In this document: positions 24,921 to 34,163 of the stretch, in pieces
Layout: each line of letters opens with the position of its first letter
Position numbering within the stretch: the stretch's first letter is position 1
Assembly: GCF_900112795.1 (NCBI RefSeq)
Contig: NZ_FONA01000009.1
Span: 1-64,000 of the forward strand
Length of the DNA stretch: 64,000 nucleotides
Direction: 5' to 3'
Source of the DNA: Thermophagus xiamenensis
Lineage (GTDB): Bacteria; Bacteroidota; Bacteroidia; Bacteroidales; Marinilabiliaceae
Made by a program: the position numbers and the translations under genes
Notes under the pieces: model-generated
Database searches by the model: none
What the model was told of the DNA's origin: nothing
Seen by the model: the letters and a program-made list of their open reading frames with translations, nothing else

Positions 24921-25118
24921 TATCCACCACTTAAAATCAAAAATCCACCCATTAAAGCGCATACTAGTGTAATTTAGTGAAATAATTTTTAACACTTATT
25001 GACATCCCAAGATCCATTTTATTTTGAAAGGCCTATGCATACAATCATGTCTCTAAGAAAACAATAGATCAATCTGCAAATCAATCAATTCAGATCAAAA
25101 TAAATTAAATTCTAATTT

Positions 25119-26813
25119 ATGAAGACAAATAAATTAATAAGTAACGTTTTAATGGCAGCAATGTTGGTAGCATTCGGCTTAATTGGATGCGAGAAGCTGG
25201 ATACTTATTCAATTGTTGCGCCCTCTGACCTGCAAAGTAAAATTGATTCCATTGCAGCAGAGAAAGCAAGTAGAAATACAGGTGACACAACTTACATCGA
25301 CATTTCGACAACAATTGTGGGCGCTGAAGATAACAGCGCCGCCTGGTGGACTGCATTCTCTGATTACTTTACCATTCCAACCAATAAGCTTTTGCATCTT
25401 GAGTTTATAAACCACAGTTCAGGGGTTAATAACTGGAACAATTGGAACCTTGTAGTTGCCAACGTAGCAGACCGAGATGCCGACAATTATGAAGAATACT
25501 TTGTTCTTCGCTCTGATGCTTATGGCTGGGGTAACGATGATTTCGACCTAAACATGATATCTTATAACTATCCAGACACAGATGGTGATGGAGATATCTG
25601 GAACGACTTCCGCACCACAATGCAAGGGGCTTATGTTACTTTGGAAATTGACCATTCCCCTACCGGTATTGCCTTTGTAACAGCCACTGCCGTTGGAACT
25701 AATGATACCGAGTTGGTTCAAACTTACCAGCAACCGGTTTCTACCTCTTCTGACATCGTGGTTTTCTTAGTTTGTGACGGCAGCCACTTCGAAATGAAAA
25801 AAGTATTCCTTTTACCTACTAAGGTAACTGAAATAGAAGATGTTAATCCGATTTCAATCACAGTTGAAGGGACACCAGATTTTGTTGAATTAGGTAACGA
25901 AGACTTCTGGGGAAATGCTACAGCTACAGTTACCTTTGCCGACGGCTCTTCTGTACAAGTGGATAGTTCCGAATTAGCATTCACTGTTTTTCCTGATATG
26001 AGTTCAATCGGAGAAAAAACAGTTATTGTAACATATAACAAAACCAAACAAGGCGAGTACACCGATGCTGTGTCAACATACTACACGCTGGAAGTAACAA
26101 ACTCCGTTGCAAGTATAGAGGTTACTACTTTGCCCGACATCACCACTTACTATTTTTTCAGGAACGACTCCATCCTATTCAATCCCCAAGGAATGGTTGT
26201 TACTGCAACCTATTCAGACGAAACAACAGGTATACTGGCAAACGAAACGCTTCTTTTCAGCAAAATTCCAGCTGTCGAAGGAACCCAAAATGCAGTTGTT
26301 TCATATGTAGGTGCTACGAGAACAGTATCTACTACTGTCCCATTAACTCTTGTTAAGGGAATAGGTCAAATAGGAGCAACTGACTTTTCGACTCAATGGT
26401 GGACCGAGTTTTCTGAAGACTATGCGGTTGGGTCTGGAGAAAGCAAAACATTTACCATGTTCTGCTACTCCGACAATCTTGAAAACTGGCACAGTCCAAG
26501 TACAATCCTTCGCAAGGCTGACATGACTGAATATGCTGTAGTTCGCATGGACCACTTTGGATGGGGCGATGGTTATGCAACCGCTACTGCTACTAGTGAC
26601 TGGAATTGGGATACTTTTACATCAAACATAAGCGGATCAAAAGTAGTCATCACTGTTACTAATAATGGAGATAACACTGCAGATGTACTATATGATGTAA
26701 CCTATGCCAATGGTGAAACACATTTTCAAAAGTATGAAGGAATAACGATAGATAGTTCCGATTTGAATTGTGCACTCGTTATAGAAAACGCTTATCTGGT
26801 ATTTGTTGAATAA
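25119..26813 (+). CDS. surface lipoprotein with two copies of a glycan-binding-like module flanking Ig-like domains
   Basis: The product is 564 residues. The signal sequence ends at the lipobox AFGLIGC with Cys24. Module 1 (about 55-235) and module 2 (about 415-564) are clearly related: AAWWTAFSDYFTIP versus TQWWTEFSEDYAVGSG, FVLRSDAYGWGNDDFD versus AVVRMDHFGWGDGYATA, and WNDFRTTMQGAYVTLEI versus WDTFTSNISGSKVVITV. Two Ig-like domains (about 240-410) separate them. The aromatic-rich, beta-type modules suggest carbohydrate-binding modules in tandem. It is the first gene of the locus, 25 bp before susC, whereas SusE/F-type glycan-binding proteins usually follow susD. Role as a surface glycan-binding protein is inferred from lipoprotein and context. 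Confidence 0.75.
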   Translation: MKTNKLISNVLMAAMLVAFGLIGCEKLDTYSIVAPSDLQSKIDSIAAEKASRNTGDTTYIDISTTIVGAEDNSAAWWTAFSDYFTIPTNKLLHLEFINHSSGVNNWNNWNLVVANVADRDADNYEEYFVLRSDAYGWGNDDFDLNMISYNYPDTDGDGDIWNDFRTTMQGAYVTLEIDHSPTGIAFVTATAVGTNDTELVQTYQQPVSTSSDIVVFLVCDGSHFEMKKVFLLPTKVTEIEDVNPISITVEGTPDFVELGNEDFWGNATATVTFADGSSVQVDSSELAFTVFPDMSSIGEKTVIVTYNKTKQGEYTDAVSTYYTLEVTNSVASIEVTTLPDITTYYFFRNDSILFNPQGMVVTATYSDETTGILANETLLFSKIPAVEGTQNAVVSYVGATRTVSTTVPLTLVKGIGQIGATDFSTQWWTEFSEDYAVGSGESKTFTMFCYSDNLENWHSPSTILRKADMTEYAVVRMDHFGWGDGYATATATSDWNWDTFTSNISGSKVVITVTNNGDNTADVLYDVTYANGETHFQKYEGITIDSSDLNCALVIENAYLVFVE

Positions 26814-26838
26814 TCATTTAGACAAAATTTATTAGGCT

Positions 26839-29800
26839 ATGAAATATTTTTATTTAATCCTTTTGGGATTACTAACGTTCGTTCCGGCAATATTTTCAGA
26901 AAACAAAGTCAATTCCAATCAATTGACAATTGTTCAAACAGATCAAATAACAGTAGTTGGAAAGGTTGTTGACGAAAACGGCGAATCACTTCCTGGCGCC
27001 ACTGTTCAACAAAAAGGGACTACCTTTGGAGTCATTACCGATATTGAAGGAAATTTTTCCATTTCTGTTCCCTCCGACGCCACATTGGTAATATCGTTTG
27101 TAGGCTACAAAAGTACTGAAGTAAGCGTTGATGGTAAGACTCAACTGGGCAATATCATATTGATTTCAGATATCAAAGAACTCGACCAGGTGGTTGTAAT
27201 AGGTTATGGTACTCAACGCAAGGTTGATCTCACGGGTTCAGTTTCAGTTGTCGACACCGAAGAGATGAAGAAAGTCTCTCATTCAAACATATCAACCATG
27301 CTTCAGGGAAGGGTTGCCGGCGTTCAAATTACCACTGACGGACAACCTGGAGCTGATCCAATAGTCCGAATTCGCGGTATTGGATCGTTCGGCAGTACGG
27401 CTCCGCTCTACATTGTGGATGGGGTGCCAATGGGTACCACCATACGAGACTTCTCGCCAAACGATATAGAAACTTTGCAGGTACTTAAGGATGCTTCTGC
27501 TGCCGCCATATATGGTTCACGAGCCGCCAATGGTGTAATTATTATCACCACCAAACAAGGGAAGAAAGAGCAACCTATGAAGATAGACTACAGCGGTTAT
27601 ATTGGTTTCGACCAGGTTAAAGAAGGGGTATACGATGTTATGGACTCATACCAATATGCCGAATATATAACTATGGCCTACAACAACAGTGACATGGATG
27701 TTCCAGCGGGATACGATCCTACAAGTGAAAAATATATTGATCCCGGTGAAGTAAACACAAATTGGTTCAAAGAGGCCTTCAAAACAGGGGTCCGCCAGAA
27801 TCACAACATTAACCTTTCAGGTGGTGGCGAAAACAATACTTATAATTTTTCGCTTGATTACTTTAGCCAGGAAGGAACAATGGAAGGTGCCGGCCCTAAT
27901 TTCGAACGCTACACGGCACGTGCCAACAATTCAATGGATGTAAAATTTGTCAAAATTAAAACAAGCCTTGTATATAGTCACAGTGATCAGGATAATATGG
28001 CCCTCAGTAACGCCAACGAATACGTACAGGGATTGTATGGGGCTCAATATCCCGTAATGGCTTCGGTGCTACTTTTACCACCAACAATCAAGGCGTACGA
28101 TGAATCGACCTGGGTTTTAGACGACAAAATATCGGCTGCTTCGGAATACACTTACGATTCCTACGGTTATGGCACGTATTATGATGATGTTCATGGCGAT
28201 TTACGTGTAACAAACGTATTACTATTGAACAACTTACTTGAAAGGAATACCATTGTCGACCGTTTTGTTGCTTCTGGTTCGGCAAATGTTGACCTCATAA
28301 ACATGATGGGACAAAGAAGTAGTAACCATACCTTTGATTACAACTTAAACCTTTCGTACAGTAAAACCACAGCCAAAGACTTTACATTTGTTCCTGCATT
28401 TATTCAAAGTACAACAAACTACTTATCAAAAAGCAATGAACGCCTTACTCAAGGCTATCGAAGTTATAGTGATGCATTAATTGAAAATTATATAAACTAC
28501 GATGGCAAGTTTGGACGCCATCACATTAACACAGTTATTGGTCAAACGTTCCAGCGCGAGCTCTATCACACACTTACAGGTGAAGGGGTTAACATGCCTG
28601 AACCCTATTATCTGCAAATAAACAATGCAGAAGAAACATCGTCTTCAACCTATGAAAGCGAACACGTGTTGGCCTCATATATTGGTCGTCTCAATTATAA
28701 TTTCGATGAGAAATATCTGATTTCTGCCACGGTACGTCGTGATGGTTCAAGCCGGCTATCTTCCGAAGATCGCTGGGACTGGTTCCCTTCCATATCAGCA
28801 GGCTGGCGAATAGAACGGGAAAACTTCTTCCCTGTTTCCGAATCCATTGTCAACCTGTTAAAAATTCGAGGCAGCTATGGTGAACTTGGAAATGAGAACA
28901 TAGGAGAATACCAATACATGGATGTCATGGCTCGAGGGAATTACACTTATAGTTTTGGGAATAATAAGGTTACTGGTTCATCAATATCAAATTATGTAAA
29001 TACAGCCATTAAGTGGGAAAAGAAGAAAACTATTGACTTCGGGCTTGATGTGGGTATGTTCAATAATAGTCTGGAATTTACTTTTGACTGGTATAAATCC
29101 ATTTCAGAGGACCTTCTTTATAGTGTGGCGGTACCTGCCAGTGCCGGGTCTACCAATACAACAGTGACAATGAATGCCGCGACAATGGAAAATACGGGTA
29201 TTGAATTGCTTCTTACATATCGTAATTATCGAAATCCGTTCAAGTATGATGTTTCTGCAAACTTTTCCACACTCAACAATAAGGTCACAAAGCTAGGAAT
29301 TTCAGGCGAACCACGTACCGACGGCTTCTGTCGTACTGAAGTGGGGCGTGAAATTGGAGAGTTCTACGGCTATGTTTACGAAGGAATTTTCCAGTCGCAA
29401 GAAGAGATAGACACACGTGTCAACTCAGAAGGCTTATACATTAATCAGCCGGGTGCCCAACCAGGGGATGTTGCATACGCCGATCTCAACAACGATGGTG
29501 AAATTACCGACCAGGACAGAACATTCTTAGGAAGCGGTATACCAGATTTTAATTTCGGGTTAAATGCACATCTTGAATGGAAAGGCTTTGATCTGAGCAT
29601 AGCCACATTTGGTGCTGCAGGTTTCAAAGCCTTAGATTTTGTTGACCTCACCCTTCGCAGCTCTTACGGTGCTCTTAACAAGAGTGTTGATCTTCTGAAC
29701 GCATGGACGCCAGAGAATAAAGACACAGATATTCCCCGCGTTGCCTACAAGTCGGCAGGTTCAATAACCAATGACATGTTCAGCCAGCGTTTCTTACAAG

Positions 29801-30036
29801 ATGCTACCTATCTTAAAATTGCTAACATCGAATTAGGCTATAATTTCCCTGACAAATGGTTTAGCGGCTATATTCACGGATTACGCGTTTATGCTTCAGG
29901 GCAAAATCTGGCTACTTTTTCTAAGTACAGAGGTTACAATGTTGATTTCGCCGGCGGTACATTCACACCAGGTTATAACTATGCATCATATCCAACACCA
30001 AGAACCATAATGTTCGGAATAAATATGTCATTCTAA
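26839..30036 (+). CDS. SusC/RagA-family TonB-dependent outer-membrane transporter
   Basis: The product is 1065 residues. After a signal peptide comes a carboxypeptidase-regulatory-like domain (VVDENGESLPGATVQQKGTT, about 37-110), a TonB box (LDQVVVIGYGTQRKVDLTGS), the plug (LQGRVAGVQITTDGQPGADP, then RIRGIGSFGSTAPLYIVDGV) and a long beta-barrel ending FGINMSF, whose terminal Phe is the barrel-insertion signal. It imports oligosaccharides across the outer membrane with SusD as lid. The GH43 gene downstream suggests an arabinan- or arabinoxylan-derived ligand. There is no N-terminal STN domain, so signalling to an anti-sigma factor is unlikely. Confidence 0.97.
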   Translation: MKYFYLILLGLLTFVPAIFSENKVNSNQLTIVQTDQITVVGKVVDENGESLPGATVQQKGTTFGVITDIEGNFSISVPSDATLVISFVGYKSTEVSVDGKTQLGNIILISDIKELDQVVVIGYGTQRKVDLTGSVSVVDTEEMKKVSHSNISTMLQGRVAGVQITTDGQPGADPIVRIRGIGSFGSTAPLYIVDGVPMGTTIRDFSPNDIETLQVLKDASAAAIYGSRAANGVIIITTKQGKKEQPMKIDYSGYIGFDQVKEGVYDVMDSYQYAEYITMAYNNSDMDVPAGYDPTSEKYIDPGEVNTNWFKEAFKTGVRQNHNINLSGGGENNTYNFSLDYFSQEGTMEGAGPNFERYTARANNSMDVKFVKIKTSLVYSHSDQDNMALSNANEYVQGLYGAQYPVMASVLLLPPTIKAYDESTWVLDDKISAASEYTYDSYGYGTYYDDVHGDLRVTNVLLLNNLLERNTIVDRFVASGSANVDLINMMGQRSSNHTFDYNLNLSYSKTTAKDFTFVPAFIQSTTNYLSKSNERLTQGYRSYSDALIENYINYDGKFGRHHINTVIGQTFQRELYHTLTGEGVNMPEPYYLQINNAEETSSSTYESEHVLASYIGRLNYNFDEKYLISATVRRDGSSRLSSEDRWDWFPSISAGWRIERENFFPVSESIVNLLKIRGSYGELGNENIGEYQYMDVMARGNYTYSFGNNKVTGSSISNYVNTAIKWEKKKTIDFGLDVGMFNNSLEFTFDWYKSISEDLLYSVAVPASAGSTNTTVTMNAATMENTGIELLLTYRNYRNPFKYDVSANFSTLNNKVTKLGISGEPRTDGFCRTEVGREIGEFYGYVYEGIFQSQEEIDTRVNSEGLYINQPGAQPGDVAYADLNNDGEITDQDRTFLGSGIPDFNFGLNAHLEWKGFDLSIATFGAAGFKALDFVDLTLRSSYGALNKSVDLLNAWTPENKDTDIPRVAYKSAGSITNDMFSQRFLQDATYLKIANIELGYNFPDKWFSGYIHGLRVYASGQNLATFSKYRGYNVDFAGGTFTPGYNYASYPTPRTIMFGINMSF

Positions 30037-30060
30037 ATTAAATTATAATAGATCATAATT

Positions 30061-31821
30061 ATGAAAACCTTTAATATAATTCAAATAATATTGGTGATTA
30101 TTGTAGGGGTATCGGCCTGCAATGATGAGCTCAATGTTACGAACCCAAACAATCAGACAACTTATGATTTTGGTGACTCCAAATCAGAACTGGAGGAAGC
30201 CGTCATCGCCTGTTACAACCGCATACGTCTTGAAGGAACCTTTGCCCGCGTTGGTTATACGCTGGATGCTGTACGTGGTGATGAAGTTTGGAATTCATCA
30301 CAACAATGGTATTTGGAATATGATAACCTCAACTCTCCAGGAACAATAGAAATAGGTGATTTATGGCCCTGGCGCGACTTTTACCATGTCGTAAACCGAA
30401 CAAACTTCGTATTATCAAAAGTGGACAAAGTTGATCTGACGGAAGACTCTTATAATAAAATAGCGGGCCAGGCATTATTTCTCAGGTCGTTGGCATATTA
30501 CTATTTAGCCACTTATTACCAAAATGTTCCACTCATTATTGATTATTCGGCATATTCTGACATAAATACCATGTATGCCTCCAACAACACTCAAGATGAA
30601 GTGTTTGACCAAATTGAAGAAGATCTCAAAAAAGCTATGCAAATGTTACCATCGCGCGATGAGGGCGGTGAATGGGCCCAAGGCCGCGCAACTTGTGGTG
30701 CTGCCGCTGGTTATCTGGCCCGAGCTCTTATGTTCCGCCATAAATATGAAGAGGCTTATGAAGTACTAAAAGACATCATTGCTGGTAAATACGGACATTA
30801 TGAACTAACAGCTGATTATGGTGATAACTTCAGAGAAGGTCCTGAATATGAAAATAATTCTGAAAGCCTTTTCGAAGTCCAATTTATGGATTATGGAACA
30901 GGTGGCACCGTTGAAGAGTGGACACCTATAAACATAAGTCCGGAGGCAACACAGGGACATGCAATAGAAAGCAATTACGCTTCACAAGAAATGGGGAGTT
31001 GGGGTGATCTGGCCGGCTCACCTTGGTTATACAACCTGTTTAAAAAAGAGCGATGTACAGATGGAAGACTCGACCCACGATTATACTGGACTCTAGTTAC
31101 ATACGAAGAAGAATACAACAGTTATACAGGGCTTAAAACAGCAGCATATCCCGACGGCGATCCTCGTTGCAACATAATTTATCAACAAGAGATAACTGCC
31201 ACGCCACTATCAAACACCTCCCAGGGTGGTATCTCAATTGCTAAGTTCACAAATGCAAGAACTAATCTCTACAAATCTATTACTAATGGATTGCATTGCG
31301 GTATCAATCTACGCCTTATGCGTTACAGTGATGTGTTGCTGAGGGCTGCAGAATGTGAAAATGAAATCAATGGCCCAACACAAACGGCTATCGATTACAT
31401 AAACCAAGTACGTCGGCGCGCAGGTCTTGAAGATCTCCAACTTTCCGACTTCCCCACCGCCGACCACCTTTTTGAACAAATTGCCAATGTAGAACGCCCA
31501 AAAGAATTTGGCTGCGAAAATGGACGTGGAATCGATCTAATACGTTGGGGCTTCTTTTACGACGAAGATCGATTAAATCAACTGATTGAACATGGTTATT
31601 ACAAACGTGACGGTACAGCTTCAACAGAAGAGCTTACTGCTGAAACCGCTGACGATTCATCTTTCAAATACTATTATAAAGGGCACGAATATTTTCCCAT
31701 ATATCAATCTACCCTTAATGCCAATCCTAATCTTGAAGGAAACTCTGCAAACAAGAATGAAGATAATGGACCTGCTTTCAGAGAAAAATGGACTATACGT
31801 CCAGTAATAGAGTTGGATTAA
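30061..31821 (+). CDS. SusD/RagB-family outer-membrane nutrient-binding lipoprotein
   Basis: The product is 586 residues with a lipobox VGVSAC (Cys20). Tetratricopeptide-like helices follow (AGQALFLRSLAYYYLATYYQ), then TQTAIDYINQVRRRAGL and the C-terminal signature ERPKEFGCENGRGIDLIRWG, both typical of SusD. It binds glycan at the cell surface and closes over the SusC barrel encoded 24 bp upstream. The pair normally functions only together. A hairpin (31839-31884) lies between its stop and the next gene and may trim the operon transcript. Confidence 0.97.
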   Translation: MKTFNIIQIILVIIVGVSACNDELNVTNPNNQTTYDFGDSKSELEEAVIACYNRIRLEGTFARVGYTLDAVRGDEVWNSSQQWYLEYDNLNSPGTIEIGDLWPWRDFYHVVNRTNFVLSKVDKVDLTEDSYNKIAGQALFLRSLAYYYLATYYQNVPLIIDYSAYSDINTMYASNNTQDEVFDQIEEDLKKAMQMLPSRDEGGEWAQGRATCGAAAGYLARALMFRHKYEEAYEVLKDIIAGKYGHYELTADYGDNFREGPEYENNSESLFEVQFMDYGTGGTVEEWTPINISPEATQGHAIESNYASQEMGSWGDLAGSPWLYNLFKKERCTDGRLDPRLYWTLVTYEEEYNSYTGLKTAAYPDGDPRCNIIYQQEITATPLSNTSQGGISIAKFTNARTNLYKSITNGLHCGINLRLMRYSDVLLRAAECENEINGPTQTAIDYINQVRRRAGLEDLQLSDFPTADHLFEQIANVERPKEFGCENGRGIDLIRWGFFYDEDRLNQLIEHGYYKRDGTASTEELTAETADDSSFKYYYKGHEYFPIYQSTLNANPNLEGNSANKNEDNGPAFREKWTIRPVIELD

Positions 31822-31838
31822 AAATTCCTCAACAAACT

Positions 31839-31884
31839 AAAACTTCCTTGTCAGCTATATATTTATGGTTGATAGGGAAGTTTT
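31839..31884 (+). terminator. intergenic hairpin between susD-like and GH43 genes
   Basis: AAAACTTCC (31839-31847) pairs with GGAAGTTTT (31876-31884), extended by TTGTCA/TTGATA with mismatches. The tail is TTTTAAAATC, so the T-run is short. It may act as a partial terminator or as a 3'-end stabiliser that lets susCD mRNA exceed GH43 mRNA. Confidence 0.5.
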
Positions 31885-31898
31885 AAAATCAAATTATT

Positions 31899-33563
31899 AT
31901 GAGACTAAAGCATTTTATACTATTATCCGTCTTCTTGATTACTATTTTGTTTGTTCGTTGTAAAGACGAAGATATCGTTCCTGAAGAAGATAATTCTGAA
32001 GAGGAAATTGGTTTTACCATTCCCACCTACGACGATGACTATTCCTCAATAGCTTCGTGGTCGAACCGTAATGAATGGAATTTGGCCAATGTACACGATC
32101 CATCGGTTGCTTTTTACAATGGCTATTATTATATGTATTGCACCGATGCTTCATATGGTAATGAACACGAAGGCCATGGACATTTTCAAGGTAAACGTTC
32201 AACCGATTTGGTAAATTGGGAATGGGTTGGAGGACCATTTTATGATCCACCCACTTGGATAGCTGATTCTTTGAATGCCATTCGTTCACGTATGGGGCTA
32301 GATGCCATTCCTGCAAACGAAATACAATACGGTTTTTGGGCTCCGGTAGTAAGAAGAGTTAACGTTGAAGGCCAAGATATTTTACGTATGTATTACAGTG
32401 TAGTTGTTGATAACTATATAAAAACCGGGAAGCCCAACACACCTGAAAATTTTGATGGTAGTTGGACCGAACGCGCATTTATCGGCATGTGCGAATCCAC
32501 CAATCCCGCCGAAGCCCAATGGATCGATAAAGGTTTTGTAACTACATCTTCTTCAGACCGGGGATTGGACTACAGTCGTTCTAGTTTATCCGATTGGAAC
32601 GCTTATTTTTACTATAACGCTATTGACCCAACATACATTGTCACCCCAGAAGGGAAACATTATCTGATATATGGCTCATGGCATAGTGGCTTCGCCCTAT
32701 TGCAAGTAGATCCTGTTACAGGAAAGCCTCTTACCACACTTGGCGAGCCTTATGCCAACAGTGCTAGTGAATTAACTTCACGTTATGGTGTGAGAATTGG
32801 GACACGGACGGCCTCGTCACGTTGGCAAGGAAGCGAAGCGCCAGAAATAATATATAAAGATGGATACTATTATTTATTCATGGCATATGATGCCCTTGAT
32901 ATTCCTTATAACACGCGAGTAGTAAGAAGTACCAATATCGAAGGCCCTTATTATGATATCAATGGAAAAAATTTTACTAACGGTGAAGGCGACTGTTATC
33001 CTATTGTAACTCACCCATACAAATTCAATCTAAGTCATGGATGGGTAGGATTAGCACATTGCGGCATTTTTCAAAAAGAAGACACCGGCGAATGGTTCTA
33101 TGTTTCCCAGGGGCGATTACCTCCCAATGTAAATGGTAACCCGTACTCCAATGCGTTAATGATGGGACATGTCCGCCGTATTGTATGGTGTCCAGCTTCT
33201 AGTGATGAACCAGATAATCTTTGGCCAATTGCGTTACCGGAACGATACGCAGCTGTGCCTGATTACGGGACAATAACCAAGGATTCGCTTGTTGGAACCT
33301 GGGAGCATATAACTCTTAAATATTCATATGGTCAACAAAATCAAGCTTCGGCTTTAACTCTCAATGAAGACGGAACAATGTCGGGCACATTAACAGGCAG
33401 TTGGAGCTATGATGAGGATAAAAAACAATTAAAATTGGGCAATGTTATTGTTTGCGTAGAACGCGAAGTGGATTGGGAAGCATCTCCTCGTCGGGTAACA
33501 TTTGTGTATGCCGGAACGGATAAAAATTTAAACGCAACATACTGGGGGAAAATGAAAAGATAA
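31899..33563 (+). CDS. GH43-family glycoside hydrolase lipoprotein, arabinanase-like, with C-terminal lipocalin-like domain
   Basis: The product is 554 residues; a signal with lipobox LFVRC puts Cys21 at the mature N-terminus. The five-bladed propeller domain has the three GH43 acids: Asp67 in VHDPSVAFYN, Asp243 in AIDPTYIV and Glu313 in QGSEAPEIIYKDG. The residues around HDP and the loop GSWHSGFALLQVD resemble endo-1,5-alpha-arabinanases. Residues about 465-554 (SLVGTWEHITLKYSYG...GSWSYDEDKKQLKL) form a lipocalin-like domain also found in arabinanase relatives. It should cut arabinan chains at the surface to feed SusCD. Other GH43 specificities (xylosidase, arabinofuranosidase) cannot be excluded. 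Confidence 0.9.
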   Translation: MRLKHFILLSVFLITILFVRCKDEDIVPEEDNSEEEIGFTIPTYDDDYSSIASWSNRNEWNLANVHDPSVAFYNGYYYMYCTDASYGNEHEGHGHFQGKRSTDLVNWEWVGGPFYDPPTWIADSLNAIRSRMGLDAIPANEIQYGFWAPVVRRVNVEGQDILRMYYSVVVDNYIKTGKPNTPENFDGSWTERAFIGMCESTNPAEAQWIDKGFVTTSSSDRGLDYSRSSLSDWNAYFYYNAIDPTYIVTPEGKHYLIYGSWHSGFALLQVDPVTGKPLTTLGEPYANSASELTSRYGVRIGTRTASSRWQGSEAPEIIYKDGYYYLFMAYDALDIPYNTRVVRSTNIEGPYYDINGKNFTNGEGDCYPIVTHPYKFNLSHGWVGLAHCGIFQKEDTGEWFYVSQGRLPPNVNGNPYSNALMMGHVRRIVWCPASSDEPDNLWPIALPERYAAVPDYGTITKDSLVGTWEHITLKYSYGQQNQASALTLNEDGTMSGTLTGSWSYDEDKKQLKLGNVIVCVEREVDWEASPRRVTFVYAGTDKNLNATYWGKMKR

Positions 33564-33592
33564 AATTTTAGGAATTCTTGAGATCAATAATC

Positions 33593-33635
33593 AATGTCTG
33601 CTCTTTAATTAAATTAAAGGGCAGACATTTTTTTT
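33593..33635 (+). terminator. rho-independent terminator of the polysaccharide locus
   Basis: AATGTCTGCTCTTTAA and TTAAAGGGCAGACATT form a near-perfect 16-bp stem with a short AT loop, followed by a run of eight T (33628-33635). It closes the operon about 30 bp past the GH43 stop. Confidence 0.9.
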
Positions 33636-34163
33636 GGGAATTGCCGCAAAAACATCAGGGCTTATATTGTTATGCTATGAAAATTTGGTACAAATGAACA
33701 AAATTATGACAATGAAGAGTTGCCAAATATATAATTTCCGATTTTTGCCATGTGGTTAGCTCTAATATCCAATAAATATCGGCCATTTTTTTGCCGAAGC
33801 AACCAGACTAGGTTGAAATTTCCTGCGTGATTGAAAGGATAATTTGAATAGCACCATTTTTCTTTTTTTAAGGTTGGGGTACTCTAAAAACGTTTGTTCC
33901 CTATTTCAAAATTCAGCTTATTGCTTATCCATTTGTAGAAAACTAAATTTGGGATGTTTTATTCTGTCAAATACAGTTAAAAAAAGACAACATATGTACA
34001 GCAATTTATAAAGGTTACCCGAAAGGGGTAGAAATAATTCGAAGAAAAATAGAATATAAGACTTTATCAAAACTGCGAATTAGTCAATTCTCCATTTCTC
34101 TGTTTTTTTTTGTTGTGCTTGAGAAATGATTCTTTTTCCCAGTTGTAAAGAAAGGTTTTATAC
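33636..34163. other. gene-free interval
   Basis: I see no credible coding region, RNA gene or repeat in these 528 bp. A short protein-like run (GYPKGVEIIRRKIEYKTL) at about 34010-34065 has no start or ribosome-binding site. Confidence 0.5.
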
